Positions 7,490 through 15,755 of a stretch of DNA of 64,000 nucleotides are shown one piece after another; the stretch's first letter is position 1, and the number at the start of each line of letters is the position of its first letter. The position numbers and the translations under genes were made by a program. Source of the DNA: Janibacter melonis (GTDB lineage Bacteria; Actinomycetota; Actinomycetes; Actinomycetales; Dermatophilaceae); the NCBI RefSeq assembly GCF_020567375.1, contig NZ_JAJBZM010000003.1, positions 759,333 to 823,332 of the forward strand, in the 5' to 3' direction. The notes under the pieces were generated by a model, which did not search any database, was not told the origin of the DNA, and saw nothing but the letters and a program-made list of their open reading frames with translations.

Positions 7490-9112
7490 TCAGCCCACCT
7501 CGACGTCGGTGGCGGCCGCGGTGGCGCTGGGCCCGCTCGAGGAGTCGCCGCGCAGCCGCTTGAGCACGAGCTCGGCGCTGATGAGGCACATCGGCAGCCC
7601 GATGCCCGGGCGGGTGGAGTAGCCGGCGTAGTAGAGGCCGTCGACCTTCTTCGAGACGTTGTCGGCGCGGAAGAAGGCGCTCTGCCGCAGGACGTGACCA
7701 GGCCCGAGCATGCTGCCCGAGTACGAGGCGAGGTCCTGCGCGAAGTCCTGCGGGCCGACGGTGCGGCGCACCTCGACCCGGTCGGCGAGGTCCGGCACCC
7801 CCGCCCACGAGGAGATCTGCTCGATCGCCGCGTCCACCGCCCGCTCCACGCGCGGGTCGCCGGCGCCGTCCGTGCCGCCCCGGCCGATCGTCGGGTCGGC
7901 CGGGACCGGCACGAGGACGAAGAGGTTCTCCTTGCCGGCGGGGGCGACGGTGGTGTCGCTCGCCGACGGACGGCACACGTAGATCGACGCGGGGTCGGGG
8001 ACCTGGGGGTCGGGGCCGAGGATGTCGTCGAAGTTGCGGCGCCAGTCGGTGGTGAAGAAGAGCGAGTGGTGGGCGAGCTGCGGCAGCTCGCCGTCGACGC
8101 CGAGCATCGCGAGCACCCCGCCGGGCCCGGGGTCGACCCGCTCCCACCACGACTGCGGGTAGGTCTGCAGGTGCTCGGGGAGGAGCTCGGTCTCCACGTG
8201 GTGCAGGTCGGCCGCGCCGACGACGACGTCGCACGTGATCTCGGCGGTCGTGCCGTCGGCCTCGACGACACCCACGCCGGTGACCCGGGGGCTGCGTCCG
8301 GAGGTGGTGCGGATGGCCGTGGCCGTCGTGCTCGTGCGGATCCGCACCCCGTGACGCTCGGCTGCTCGCACGAGCGCGTCGACGAGCGTCGTGAAGCCGC
8401 CCTGCGGGTAGAGCACGCCCTCGGCGAGGTCCATCCAGCTCATGAGGTGGTACATGCTCGGCGCCCGGTCGGGGGAGGTGCCGAGGAAGACGGCGGGGTA
8501 GCCGAGCACCTGGCGCAGCCGGGGGTCCTCGAAGCGCGCGGCGACGTGCGACTCCAGCGAGCGGGTGAGCAGACCCGACAGTCGAGGCCCGTTGCGCAGC
8601 ACGTCGGTGTTGAGCAGCGAGGTGCCCGAGTCGAAGCTCGTGTAGAGGAATCGGTCGACGGCCAGCTCGTAGACGTGCTCCGCCGAGTCGAGGTAGTCCG
8701 ACAGGGCCTCGCCCGCTCCCGGCTCGAGGGACTCGAAGAGCGCCTCGTTGGCCGCGCGGGTCGCCTGGACGTCGAGCGGCCCGTCGTGGTCCTCGAAGAA
8801 GACGCGGTAGCCGGGGTCGAGACGCACGAGGTCGAGCTCGACGTGGACGTCCGTCCCGAGCATGTCGAAGAAGTGCTCGAAGACCTGGGGCATGAGGTAC
8901 CATGACGGCCCGGTGTCGAAGCGGTAGCCGTCGTGCTCCCACAGGCCGGCCCGGCCGCCCGGTCGCTCGCCGCGCTCGACGAGCTCGACCTGCCAGCCGT
9001 CGGCGGCGAGCAGCGCCGCGGTCGCCAGACCGCTCACGCCGCCGCCGATGACGCAGACGGTGCCGGGCTCTCGGGGGGCGCTCGCGCGCCCGGTCCACGG
9101 CAGGGGCCTCAT
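7490..9112 (-). CDS. crtI: phytoene desaturase
   Basis: This 540-aa FAD-dependent desaturase begins with a Rossmann dinucleotide-binding motif, GTVCVIGGGVSGLATAALL, followed by VELVERGERPGGRA. It ends with the CrtI C-terminal signature YYAGYSTRPGIGLPMCLISA. It converts phytoene to lycopene in four desaturation steps. The length is usual for bacterial CrtI. The ATG overlaps the stop of crtB, and the stop abuts the start of the first cyclase subunit, so it is in the middle of the coupled operon. Confidence 0.95.
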   Translation of the reverse strand: MRPLPWTGRASAPREPGTVCVIGGGVSGLATAALLAADGWQVELVERGERPGGRAGLWEHDGYRFDTGPSWYLMPQVFEHFFDMLGTDVHVELDLVRLDPGYRVFFEDHDGPLDVQATRAANEALFESLEPGAGEALSDYLDSAEHVYELAVDRFLYTSFDSGTSLLNTDVLRNGPRLSGLLTRSLESHVAARFEDPRLRQVLGYPAVFLGTSPDRAPSMYHLMSWMDLAEGVLYPQGGFTTLVDALVRAAERHGVRIRTSTTATAIRTTSGRSPRVTGVGVVEADGTTAEITCDVVVGAADLHHVETELLPEHLQTYPQSWWERVDPGPGGVLAMLGVDGELPQLAHHSLFFTTDWRRNFDDILGPDPQVPDPASIYVCRPSASDTTVAPAGKENLFVLVPVPADPTIGRGGTDGAGDPRVERAVDAAIEQISSWAGVPDLADRVEVRRTVGPQDFAQDLASYSGSMLGPGHVLRQSAFFRADNVSKKVDGLYYAGYSTRPGIGLPMCLISAELVLKRLRGDSSSGPSATAAATDVEVG

Positions 9113-9996
9113 CGCTCGCCCCGCACGAGGGTGTCGAGCACGAGGGCGGCCTTGCGCGGCCCGGGCACACGGACGCGCTCCTGCCGCAGCCGCTCCGCCG
9201 GGGTCTCACGCAGCCGGGCGGAGAGCTCGGCGAAGAGCCGGTGGGCCACCCTCACCGCCCGTCGGCTGCTCGGGGGCAGCCGGTCGACGGCGAGCGCCGC
9301 GACCGCGAGATCGGCGTCGACGTCGTCGAGGAGCCGGTCGCGCTGGGCGTCGTCGAGGCCGCGGGGGTCGACCCCGGGGAAGTACCCGCGGCCCAGGTCG
9401 TCGCTGTCGGCGGCGATGTCGCGCAAGAAGTTCACCTTCTGGAAGGCGGCGCCGAGGCGCCGGGCCCCGGGGGCCAGCTGCTCGTAGGACTGCTCGGGCG
9501 ACGGCTCGTCGGCGACGAAGGCGCGCAGGCACATGAGCCCGACGACCTCGGCCGACCCGTAGACGTAGGTCGCGAAGCTGTCGGGGTCGTGGGTGGTGCG
9601 GGTGAGGTCGGTGCGCATCGAGGCGAAGAAGGGCTCGACGAGGTCCATCCCGATCCCGCACCCCCGGGCGGTGCGGGCGAAGGCGTGGACGACGAGGTCC
9701 GAGCTCAGCCCTCGCTCCAGCGCGTGCTGGACCTCCTGCTCGAGGTGGTCGAGCACGGCGCGCTGCTCCTGCGCGCCGACGCCGGGCCGCGGTGCGTCGA
9801 CGACCTCGTCGGCGACCCGCACGAGCGCGTAGATGCTGCGGACCTGGGCGCGCACCGGCTCCTCGAGCAGCCGGCTGGCCAGCCCGAAGGAGCTCGAGTA
9901 CCGCTCGATGACGAGCTCTGCGGCCGCCTGGGCGGTCGCGTCGTAGCGCACGTGGGCCGGGCCCTCGTCGAGACGACGTCGGCGGGACGCGATCAC
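9109..9996 (-). CDS. crtB: phytoene synthase
   Basis: The 295-aa product is a squalene/phytoene synthase family enzyme joining two geranylgeranyl diphosphates. The first substrate-binding motif is RVADEVVD and the second is FLRDIAADSDDLGRGYFP, both with the expected Asp pattern for Mg-diphosphate binding. The N-terminus has the usual RYSSSFGLASRLL. Its start overlaps the stop of the GGPP synthase gene by 4 bp. Unlike the C. glutamicum locus, no MmpL-type exporter gene lies between crtE and crtB. Confidence 0.95.
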   Translation of the reverse strand: MIASRRRRLDEGPAHVRYDATAQAAAELVIERYSSSFGLASRLLEEPVRAQVRSIYALVRVADEVVDAPRPGVGAQEQRAVLDHLEQEVQHALERGLSSDLVVHAFARTARGCGIGMDLVEPFFASMRTDLTRTTHDPDSFATYVYGSAEVVGLMCLRAFVADEPSPEQSYEQLAPGARRLGAAFQKVNFLRDIAADSDDLGRGYFPGVDPRGLDDAQRDRLLDDVDADLAVAALAVDRLPPSSRRAVRVAHRLFAELSARLRETPAERLRQERVRVPGPRKAALVLDTLVRGER

Positions 9997-11042
9997 GCGG
10001 CGCCCTGCTCGAGGGCACCGGAGAGCTCGCCGACCCAGGTGGCGAGAGCCGGGGGGAGGGCGAGGTCGGCGGCCAGGCCGGTCGCGGAGCGCAGGCGCTG
10101 CGTCGCGAGCTCGCTGATGAAGGAGCGAGACCCCGCGGCGGTGAGCGCGGCGCGCACCTGCTCCACGCCCTGCTCGTCGAGCTCGGGGTCACCGAGGTGG
10201 CGCTCGATGACCGGCCACGCCGAGGTCGTGCGGGCGTGGACGACGAGCGGCGTGCGCTTGCCCTCGCGCAGGTCGCCGGCGACGACGTCCTTGCCGGTCT
10301 GGGCCGGTGCGCCGAAGACGCCCATGAGGTCGTCGAGCAGCTGGAAGGCCAGGCCGAGGTCGCGCCCGATGCGCCCGAGCCCGTCGACGACGGCTCCCGA
10401 GGCCCCGGCGAGCACCGCGCCGCACTGCATCGGCAGGCTGAAGGAGTAGACGGCCGTCTTCTGCTCGGCGACGGTCAGCGCCTCCTGCAGGGTCGGCTCC
10501 TGCGCCCCGAGCGAGAGCCGTACGTCCGCGAGCTCGCCGGCTGCGGAGACGGCCAGGGCGTGGTCGAAGAGGTCGAGCATGTGGTGCACCCGGTCGCGCT
10601 CGACGGGCGCCGTGGCGACGGCGCGCAGGGCCGCGCCGAGGGCGAGGTCGCCGGTGAGGATCGCGCCGGCGGTGGCGTACGAGTGCGCCGAGGCCGGCGG
10701 TGCGCCGCCCTCGAGCGCGTCGGCCCGGAAGCGCCCGGGCGCGCTCGGGGCGCCCCGTCGCAGGTCGTCGCCGTCGATGACGTCGTCGTGGACGACGAAG
10801 GCGGTGTGCAGCAGCTCGACGGCGTCGGCGACCTGCCCGACGGCCGGTCCGGCGTCGCCTCCGAGCAGGTCGTGCACGGAGTGGACGAGGCGGGGACGGA
10901 AGCGCTTGCCGCCGCTCGCGGCCGAGGCGAGGGCGTCCTGGAGGACCTCGGCGTCACCGAGGTCGACCGCCGGGCCGCGAGGGTCCGGCCCGGTGAGGTG
11001 CGCGGCGTAGGTCGTGGGGCCCGGGTCGGTGCCCGCGCTCAT
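9993..11042 (-). CDS. crtE: geranylgeranyl diphosphate synthase (polyprenyl synthetase)
   Basis: This 349-aa trans-prenyltransferase has the first Asp-rich motif DDVIDGDDLRRG and the second QLLDDLMGVFG, plus a lysine-rich end-of-motif TGKD. Those are the FARM and SARM sites for allylic diphosphate and Mg. It supplies GGPP for CrtB; chain length is inferred from the operon. The ATG overlaps the stop of idi by 4 bp, so supply of the isoprene precursor and its condensation are coupled. Confidence 0.93.
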   Translation of the reverse strand: MSAGTDPGPTTYAAHLTGPDPRGPAVDLGDAEVLQDALASAASGGKRFRPRLVHSVHDLLGGDAGPAVGQVADAVELLHTAFVVHDDVIDGDDLRRGAPSAPGRFRADALEGGAPPASAHSYATAGAILTGDLALGAALRAVATAPVERDRVHHMLDLFDHALAVSAAGELADVRLSLGAQEPTLQEALTVAEQKTAVYSFSLPMQCGAVLAGASGAVVDGLGRIGRDLGLAFQLLDDLMGVFGAPAQTGKDVVAGDLREGKRTPLVVHARTTSAWPVIERHLGDPELDEQGVEQVRAALTAAGSRSFISELATQRLRSATGLAADLALPPALATWVGELSGALEQGAA

Positions 11043-11617
11043 GCGGGGTCACCCACCGCGTCGAGGGCGCTGGCGCCGACGGGCAGCTGCTCGAGCTGCA
11101 TGACGAGCCACGGGCTGAGCGCCCACGGGGCGACCTCGGCCGTCGTGCGCAGCTCGCGCGGGGTGACCCAGCGCGCCTCGACGGCCTCGTCGGGGTTGAG
11201 CTGCGGGGCGGCCGTCGCGCGGGCGAGCCACACCGGGCACACCTCGTGCTCGACGACGCCCGAGGCGTCGACGGCGCGGTAGCGGAAGTCGGGGAGCATC
11301 GGCTCGAGGTGGTCCAGGACGAGGCCGAGCTCGTGCTCGGCGTACCGGTGCACCGCGTCGACCGGGTCCTCGCCGGGTCGGGGGTGGCCGCAGAAGGCGT
11401 TGGTCCACACCCCGGGCCAGGCCCGCTTGCCCAGGGCGCGGCGGGTGAGGAGCAGGCGTCCGGCGCCGTCGGTGACGTGGCAGGAGAAGGCGAGGTGGAG
11501 CGGGGTGTCGGTCGTGTGCACCTCCGCCCGGGGGGCGGTGCCGGTGGGCACGCCGTCGTCGTCGAGCAGGACGACGAGGTCTGCTGCGTCGCGGTCCTGC
11601 GGGGCCGTGGCGTCCAT
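11039..11617 (-). CDS. idi: isopentenyl-diphosphate delta-isomerase, type I
   Basis: The 192-aa product is a Nudix-fold type I IPP isomerase. The catalytic Cys is in the [12 protein letters not shown] motif and the catalytic Glu region is in [10 protein letters not shown]. It interconverts IPP and DMAPP, the starter for GGPP. The chosen ATG at 11617 has a strong ribosome binding site GAGAGGG upstream; a longer open frame upstream lacks one. It is the first gene of the seven-gene carotenoid operon, so the promoter lies between here and miaB (11618-11864). Confidence 0.93.
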   Translation of the reverse strand: MDATAPQDRDAADLVVLLDDDGVPTGTAPRAEVHTTDTPLHLAFSCHVTDGAGRLLLTRRALGKRAWPGVWTNAFCGHPRPGEDPVDAVHRYAEHELGLVLDHLEPMLPDFRYRAVDASGVVEHEVCPVWLARATAAPQLNPDEAVEARWVTPRELRTTAEVAPWALSPWLVMQLEQLPVGASALDAVGDPA

Positions 11618-11790
11618 CGGTCGCCCTCTCGTCGGCACGCGTCCGCGCACCGGGTCAGGGCCCCGCGAGAGCAGGGCCGGTCGGTCACGGCCCTGTGCCA
11701 GGTCCGCACCCTCGCCGGGCGGTCTCGACCGGGCCGCTGCGCCCAGCATGTCACGAGGACCGGGGGCTCCCGGGCGTCGGGGGCCGCCCC

Positions 11791-11820
11791 GGGCGAAGGG
11801 GGCAGCGCCCCCCTTCGCCC
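11791..11820. terminator. hairpin formed by inverted CGAAGGGG motifs
   Basis: GGGCGAAGGGGGC (11791-11803) faces GCCCCCCTTCGCCC (11807-11820) across a 3-nt loop, giving about 13 bp with one bulged C. It lies between the divergent idi and miaB genes, which is unusual for a terminator, and no T-tract follows. It is one of four places where the window-wide motif occurs as an inverted pair. Confidence 0.55.
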
Positions 11821-11864
11821 GCGCGGTCGGCGCCGACGGGAGGGCCGACTACCCTGGACCGGTC

Positions 11865-13382
11865 ATGACTGCTGCGCCCAAGACCTACGACGTGCGCACC
11901 CACGGGTGCCAGATGAACGTGCACGACTCCGAGCGCCTCGCCGGCCTGCTCGAGACGGCGGGGTACGTCGACCTCGCCTCGGTGCCCGAGGGCGAGCGCG
12001 GCGACACCGCCGACGTCGTCGTCTTCAACACCTGCGCCGTGCGCGAGAACGCCGACAACAAGCTGTACGGCAACCTCGGCCAGCTGCGCCCGCACAAGCA
12101 GCGCAACCCCGACCTGCAGATCGCCGTCGGCGGCTGCATGGCGCAGAAGGACCGCGACACGATCGTGCAGCGCGCGCCGTGGGTCGACGTCGTCTTCGGC
12201 ACCCACAACATCGGCTCGCTGCCGGCGCTGCTCGACCGCGCGCGGCACAACCGCGAGGCACAGGTCGAGATCCTCGAGTCCCTCGAGACCTTCCCCTCGA
12301 CGCTGCCGACGCGCCGCGACTCCGCGTACTCGGGGTGGACCTCGATCTCGGTCGGGTGCAACAACACGTGCACCTTCTGCATCGTCCCCGCGCTGCGCGG
12401 CAAGGAGAAGGACCGCCGGCCGGGCGAGATCCTCGCCGAGGTCGAGGCGCTCGTCGCTCAGGGCGTGCTCGAGGTGACCCTGCTCGGCCAGAACGTCAAC
12501 AGCTACGGCGTCGAGTTCGGCGACCGGCTCGCCTTCGGCAAGCTGCTGCGCGCCTGCGGCGACGTCGAGGGCCTCGAGCGCGTGCGCTTCACCAGCCCGC
12601 ACCCCGCGGCCTTCACCGATGACGTCATCGAGGCGATGGCGCAGACGCCGAACGTCATGCCGAGCCTGCACATGCCGCTGCAGTCCGGCTCCGACCGGGT
12701 CCTGAAGGACATGCGCCGCTCCTACCGCAGCGCGAAGTTCCTCGGGATCATCGAGCGCGTCCGCGACCGCATCCCCGACGCGGCGATCACCACTGACATC
12801 ATCGTCGGCTTCCCCGGCGAGACCGAGGCCGACTTCGAGGAGACGTTGCGGGTCGTGCGGGAGTCGCGCTTCTCGAGCGCCTTCACCTTCCAGTACTCGA
12901 TCCGCCCCGGCACGCCCGCGGCGACGATGGCCGACCAGATCCCCAAGGCGGTCGTGCAGGAGCGCTTCGAGCGTCTCGTCGCGCTGCAGGACGAGATCAG
13001 CTGGCAGGAGAACAGGGCGCAGGAGGGGCGCACCGTCGAGGTGCTCGTCGCCACCGGCGAGGGGCGCAAGGACGGCGCGACCGACCGGATCTCCGGGCGC
13101 GCCCGCGACAACCGGCTCGTCCACGTCGCGGTGCCCGAGGGGGCGCAGCGCCCGCGGCCGGGCGACATGGTGAGCGCGGACGTCACGTACGGCGCCCCGC
13201 ACCACCTGCTCGCCGACGGCGCGCTGTCCGGCGGCACGTACTCCGTGCGGCGCACGGCCGGCGGCGACGCGTGGGAGCGGGCCCAGGCCCAGCCCGCGGG
13301 CAAGCCCTCGGTCTCGCTCGGCATGCCCCGCATCGGCGCCCCTGACCCGGTCACCCCCGCCGCCCCCGTCTGCGGCGCCTGA
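11865..13382 (+). CDS. miaB: tRNA-2-methylthio-N6-dimethylallyladenosine synthase
   Basis: This 505-aa radical-SAM methylthiotransferase starts [18 protein letters not shown]. The N-terminal domain contains three cysteines for the auxiliary cluster ([23 protein letters not shown]). The radical-SAM motif is [15 protein letters not shown], and a C-terminal TRAM-like domain follows ([13 protein letters not shown]). It adds the 2-methylthio group to i6A37, acting after MiaA, whose gene lies 2.4 kb downstream. A -10-like TACCCT lies 9 nt before the ATG with no ribosome binding site, suggesting a leaderless or nearly leaderless mRNA. The last 70 residues are Pro/Ala-rich. Confidence 0.95.
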   Translation: MTAAPKTYDVRTHGCQMNVHDSERLAGLLETAGYVDLASVPEGERGDTADVVVFNTCAVRENADNKLYGNLGQLRPHKQRNPDLQIAVGGCMAQKDRDTIVQRAPWVDVVFGTHNIGSLPALLDRARHNREAQVEILESLETFPSTLPTRRDSAYSGWTSISVGCNNTCTFCIVPALRGKEKDRRPGEILAEVEALVAQGVLEVTLLGQNVNSYGVEFGDRLAFGKLLRACGDVEGLERVRFTSPHPAAFTDDVIEAMAQTPNVMPSLHMPLQSGSDRVLKDMRRSYRSAKFLGIIERVRDRIPDAAITTDIIVGFPGETEADFEETLRVVRESRFSSAFTFQYSIRPGTPAATMADQIPKAVVQERFERLVALQDEISWQENRAQEGRTVEVLVATGEGRKDGATDRISGRARDNRLVHVAVPEGAQRPRPGDMVSADVTYGAPHHLLADGALSGGTYSVRRTAGGDAWERAQAQPAGKPSVSLGMPRIGAPDPVTPAAPVCGA

Positions 13383-13390
13383 CCCCGTCG

Positions 13391-13434
13391 GCGGTCGAGG
13401 GGCGAAGGCCGCCAGGCCGCAGCCTCGAGACCGC
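13391..13434. repeat. inverted repeat GCGGTCGAGG ... CCTCGAGACCGC
   Basis: The left arm 13391-13400 (GCGGTCGAGG) pairs with the right arm 13423-13434 (CCTCGAGACCGC), with two extra bases on the right, around a 22-nt centre that holds a CGAAGG core. It lies between the convergent miaB and 207-aa gene and may end transcription from either side. A close relative is at 35377-35411. Confidence 0.5.
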
Positions 13435-13449
13435 GTCGCGCGGCTCGCC

Positions 13450-14073
13450 TCAGCGCACGACGCTCATGTACGCGCCGTACGCGTCCGCCATCGCCCGGCT
13501 CGCCGCGACCGCTCGGGCGCGGATGCTCTCGTCGGCGCTGAGGCGCAGCAGCGGCTCCGCCTCGACGTGCCGGCCGAGCCAGCTCACCCGCTCCCACCGC
13601 TGCACCGCGTCCTCGTCCTCACGCGGACGGAGGTCGAGCTCCCACGCCGTGAGCATCCGGTCTGCGGTGGCGCTGACGTCGGTCGTGGCCGGCGGGTAGA
13701 GCGCACGGAGCCGGGAGACCAGCTGACCGCCGGCGGTGCGGGGATCGCGGGAGTGCACCTGGACGTCGACCCGGCCCCAGGCATCGTGCAGGGAGCGCGG
13801 GGCGAGCCCGAGACGCTGCTCGGCCCGGTGGCGGTCCGACACGAGCCGCCCGGCGGGGCGGGAGGTCAGCGCGAGGACGACCTCGCCGATCGTCGTGACG
13901 TCGTCGTCGAGCGAGCCGTGAGACGCCCAGTCGCAGACGTTGCCGTCGAGGTCCCGGACGAGCACGAGGCGCCGTGCGTGGTCGACGTGCGCGCGGACCC
14001 GGGCGTGCTCCGGACGCGGCGCGTAGTGCGGCGCGCGCAGGTCCTCGGGGCGCAGGACGGTCGTCGCGATCAC
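13450..14073 (-). CDS. hypothetical protein, 207 aa
   Basis: I do not recognise this family. The product is rich in Arg and Asp, has no signal peptide or membrane segment, and contains RLVLVRDLDGNVCDWASHGSLDDD near the front and a helical Ala/Arg-rich C-terminus. The GTG start at 14073 is preceded by CAGACT with a 6-nt gap, the same leaderless arrangement seen at many other starts here. It sits between miaB and the small MT0933-like gene, within a region where the miaB-miaA neighbourhood is interrupted. Confidence 0.6.
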   Translation of the reverse strand: MIATTVLRPEDLRAPHYAPRPEHARVRAHVDHARRLVLVRDLDGNVCDWASHGSLDDDVTTIGEVVLALTSRPAGRLVSDRHRAEQRLGLAPRSLHDAWGRVDVQVHSRDPRTAGGQLVSRLRALYPPATTDVSATADRMLTAWELDLRPREDEDAVQRWERVSWLGRHVEAEPLLRLSADESIRARAVAASRAMADAYGAYMSVVR

Positions 14074-14094
14074 GGCGCGAGTCTGCCAGCGCAG

Positions 14095-14140
14095 GACGAA
14101 GGGGGGCGTCCCACCTGCTGGGTGGGACGCCCCCTTCGTC
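14095..14140. terminator. strong hairpin terminator with paired CGAAGGGG motifs
   Basis: The arms 14095-14115 and 14121-14140 form about 20 bp with one bulged G and a 5-nt TGCTG loop. The base of the stem is GACGAAGGGGG paired with CCCCCTTCGTC. It lies 14 bp beyond the stop of the minus-strand MT0933-like gene and upstream of the 207-aa gene, so it most likely ends transcription of the former. No T-run follows. Confidence 0.7.
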
Positions 14141-14154
14141 AGGCGACGGTGGGG

Positions 14155-14340
14155 CTACTCGTTGCCGATGGCCCCGTCGGCGGCGTCGCGGCCCTGCTGG
14201 ACCTGGTCGGCGCCCAGACCCTTGCCCTCGGCGAACTCACCAGCCGTGTCGAGCCCGGTGTCCGAGTGCTCCTCGATCTGGTCGCCGTGCTTCTCGCTCA
14301 GCTCGCCGGCCTTGTCCTTGGCGTTGTCGAAGATGCTCAT
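14155..14340 (-). CDS. MT0933/Rv0909-like antitoxin family small protein
   Basis: A 61-aa, very hydrophilic, helix-prone protein: it begins MSIFDNAKDKAGELSEKHGD and continues with repeats of Asp/Glu/Gln/Ala. This matches the small MT0933 antitoxin-like family common in actinobacteria. It also resembles CsbD-like stress proteins. The ATG has a good binding site AGAGGAG. No toxin gene is adjacent, so a toxin-antitoxin function is doubtful here; a stress-related protein is equally possible. Confidence 0.65.
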   Translation of the reverse strand: MSIFDNAKDKAGELSEKHGDQIEEHSDTGLDTAGEFAEGKGLGADQVQQGRDAADGAIGNE

Positions 14341-14441
14341 GCGTCGATCTCCTCTGCTGCGGGGACGGGTCGCGGGGGCGGCCCTGCTCTCAGCGTGGCA
14401 GCGCGACGGTCGCGAACGGGGGCGAAGGGGGCGGGTCGAAG

Positions 14442-14487
14442 AAGTTGAGGATTCAACTTGCGGAATAGTGAAACCATCAACTATGTT
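14442..14487 (+). promoter_or_regulatory. yceI promoter with overlapping operator dyad
   Basis: This is an AT-rich island in otherwise GC-rich DNA. A perfect dyad AAGTTGA-GGAT-TCAACTT (14442-14459) overlaps a -35-like TTGCGG (14458-14463); 18 bp further is TATGTT (14482-14487) as -10. A looser dyad ATAGT...ACTAT (14465-14484) lies in the spacer. Together they suggest repression of yceI by a MarR- or similar dimeric regulator encoded elsewhere. Confidence 0.65.
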
Positions 14488-14559
14488 GGGACTCAGCGAC
14501 CCACCCCACGGCGTCCCGACCACCTGGTCGACACAGACATCACGCACAAGGAGCCCCTC

Positions 14560-15102
14560 ATGACCCACGACATCACCCCCGGCACCTACGTCATCGACCC
14601 CAGCCACTCCGAGGTCGGCTTCGTCGCCCGCCACGCGATGGTCACCAAGGTCCGCGGCTACTTCCGCGACGTGGCCGGCGAGATCGTCGTCGGCGACGAC
14701 TTCGCCCAGTCCTCCGCGACCGCCACCATGCAGGTCGCCTCCGTCGACACCGGCAGCGCCGACCGCGACGGCCACCTCAAGTCGGCCGACTTCTTCGACG
14801 CCGAGACCAACCCGGAGATCACCTTCGTCTCCACCGGTGTCAAGGACCATGACGGCAACCGCTTCGTCCTCCTCGGCGACCTGACGATCAAGGGCACGAC
14901 CCAGCCGGTCGAGCTCGAGGCCGAGTACGAGGGCACCGCGCAGGACCCCTTCGGCAACACCCGTGTCGGCTTCACCGCCAAGACCGAGGTCGACCGCGAG
15001 ACCTGGGGCCTGACCTGGAACGCCGCGCTCGAGACCGGTGGCGTCCTCGTCAGCAAGAAGATCACCCTCAACCTCGAGATCTCCGCGATCAAGCAGGCCT
15101 GA
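14560..15102 (+). CDS. YceI family protein
   Basis: This 180-aa protein has the lipocalin-like YceI fold: it begins TPGTYVIDPSHSEVGFVARH, then has VRGYFRDVAGEI and TGSADRDGHLKSADFFDAE, and near the end KTEVDRETWGLTW. Family members bind polyisoprenoid or amphiphilic ligands. It has no signal peptide, as is common for the actinobacterial cytoplasmic versions. The start has a strong AAGGAG site. Given the carotenoid operon 3 kb away, an isoprenoid ligand is conceivable but unproven. An operator dyad sits at its promoter. Confidence 0.9.
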   Translation: MTHDITPGTYVIDPSHSEVGFVARHAMVTKVRGYFRDVAGEIVVGDDFAQSSATATMQVASVDTGSADRDGHLKSADFFDAETNPEITFVSTGVKDHDGNRFVLLGDLTIKGTTQPVELEAEYEGTAQDPFGNTRVGFTAKTEVDRETWGLTWNAALETGGVLVSKKITLNLEISAIKQA

Positions 15103-15170
15103 GCACACGCGGCCGGCAGGCCGCAGCACCTGACATGGGGCGGGTGGTCGTGATGGGAGAGAATCCCGCC

Positions 15171-15755
15171 ATGACCATCCGCCCCATCGTCATCTCCGGC
15201 GACCCCGTCCTGCACACCCGGGCCCGGCCCGTCGAGATGATCGACGACGAGATCCGCACCCTGGTGCAGGACATGTACGAGACCCAGGACGCCGCGCACG
15301 GCGTCGGCCTGGCCGCTCCCCAGGTGGGCGTCGGGCTGCGCATCTACACCTGGCAGATGGACAACGAGGACGGCGTGCCCGCGCGCGGGCACGTCATCAA
15401 CCCCTTCGTCCGGGCGACCAAGGCGCCGGTCGGCGAGCCCAGCCGCGACGACGAGTCCGAGGGCTGCCTGTCGGTGCCGGGCTACTCCTTCCCGCTGCGG
15501 CGCGGCGAGAGCGCGCACGTCACGGGCTACGACGTCGACGGCAACGAGCTCGACTTCACCGCGACCGGGTGGTTCGCCCGGTGCATGCAGCACGAGTACG
15601 ACCACCTCAACGGCTTCCTCTACGTCGACCGGCTCGGGGAGCGGTGGCAGAAGAAGGCCCGAAAGGCCGTCAAGGCCGAGGGCTGGGGCGTGCCCGGTCA
15701 CAGCTGGATGCCGGGGGAGGACCGCGACCCCTTCGGTCACGACGACGACGAGTGA
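15171..15755 (+). CDS. def: peptide deformylase
   Basis: This 194-aa enzyme removes the formyl group from the initiating Met of new proteins. All three motifs are intact: GVGLAAPQ, EGCLSVPG (metal-binding Cys) and QHEYDHLNG (HExxH with the two metal His and the catalytic Glu). The start at 15171 is chosen over an in-frame ATG at 15135 because the conserved TIRPIVISGDPVLH follows it directly and GAGAAT lies 6 nt upstream. The stop overlaps the GTG of miaA. Confidence 0.95.
   Translation: MTIRPIVISGDPVLHTRARPVEMIDDEIRTLVQDMYETQDAAHGVGLAAPQVGVGLRIYTWQMDNEDGVPARGHVINPFVRATKAPVGEPSRDDESEGCLSVPGYSFPLRRGESAHVTGYDVDGNELDFTATGWFARCMQHEYDHLNGFLYVDRLGERWQKKARKAVKAEGWGVPGHSWMPGEDRDPFGHDDDE

Noticed and set aside
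14155-14340. MT0933-like gene as a proven antitoxin
   Set aside because: No toxin gene is adjacent, so only family membership is claimed.
15135-15170. Longer def start at ATG 15135
   Set aside because: The extra 12 residues are not part of the deformylase fold, and the promoter-like GAGAAT fits the start at 15171.
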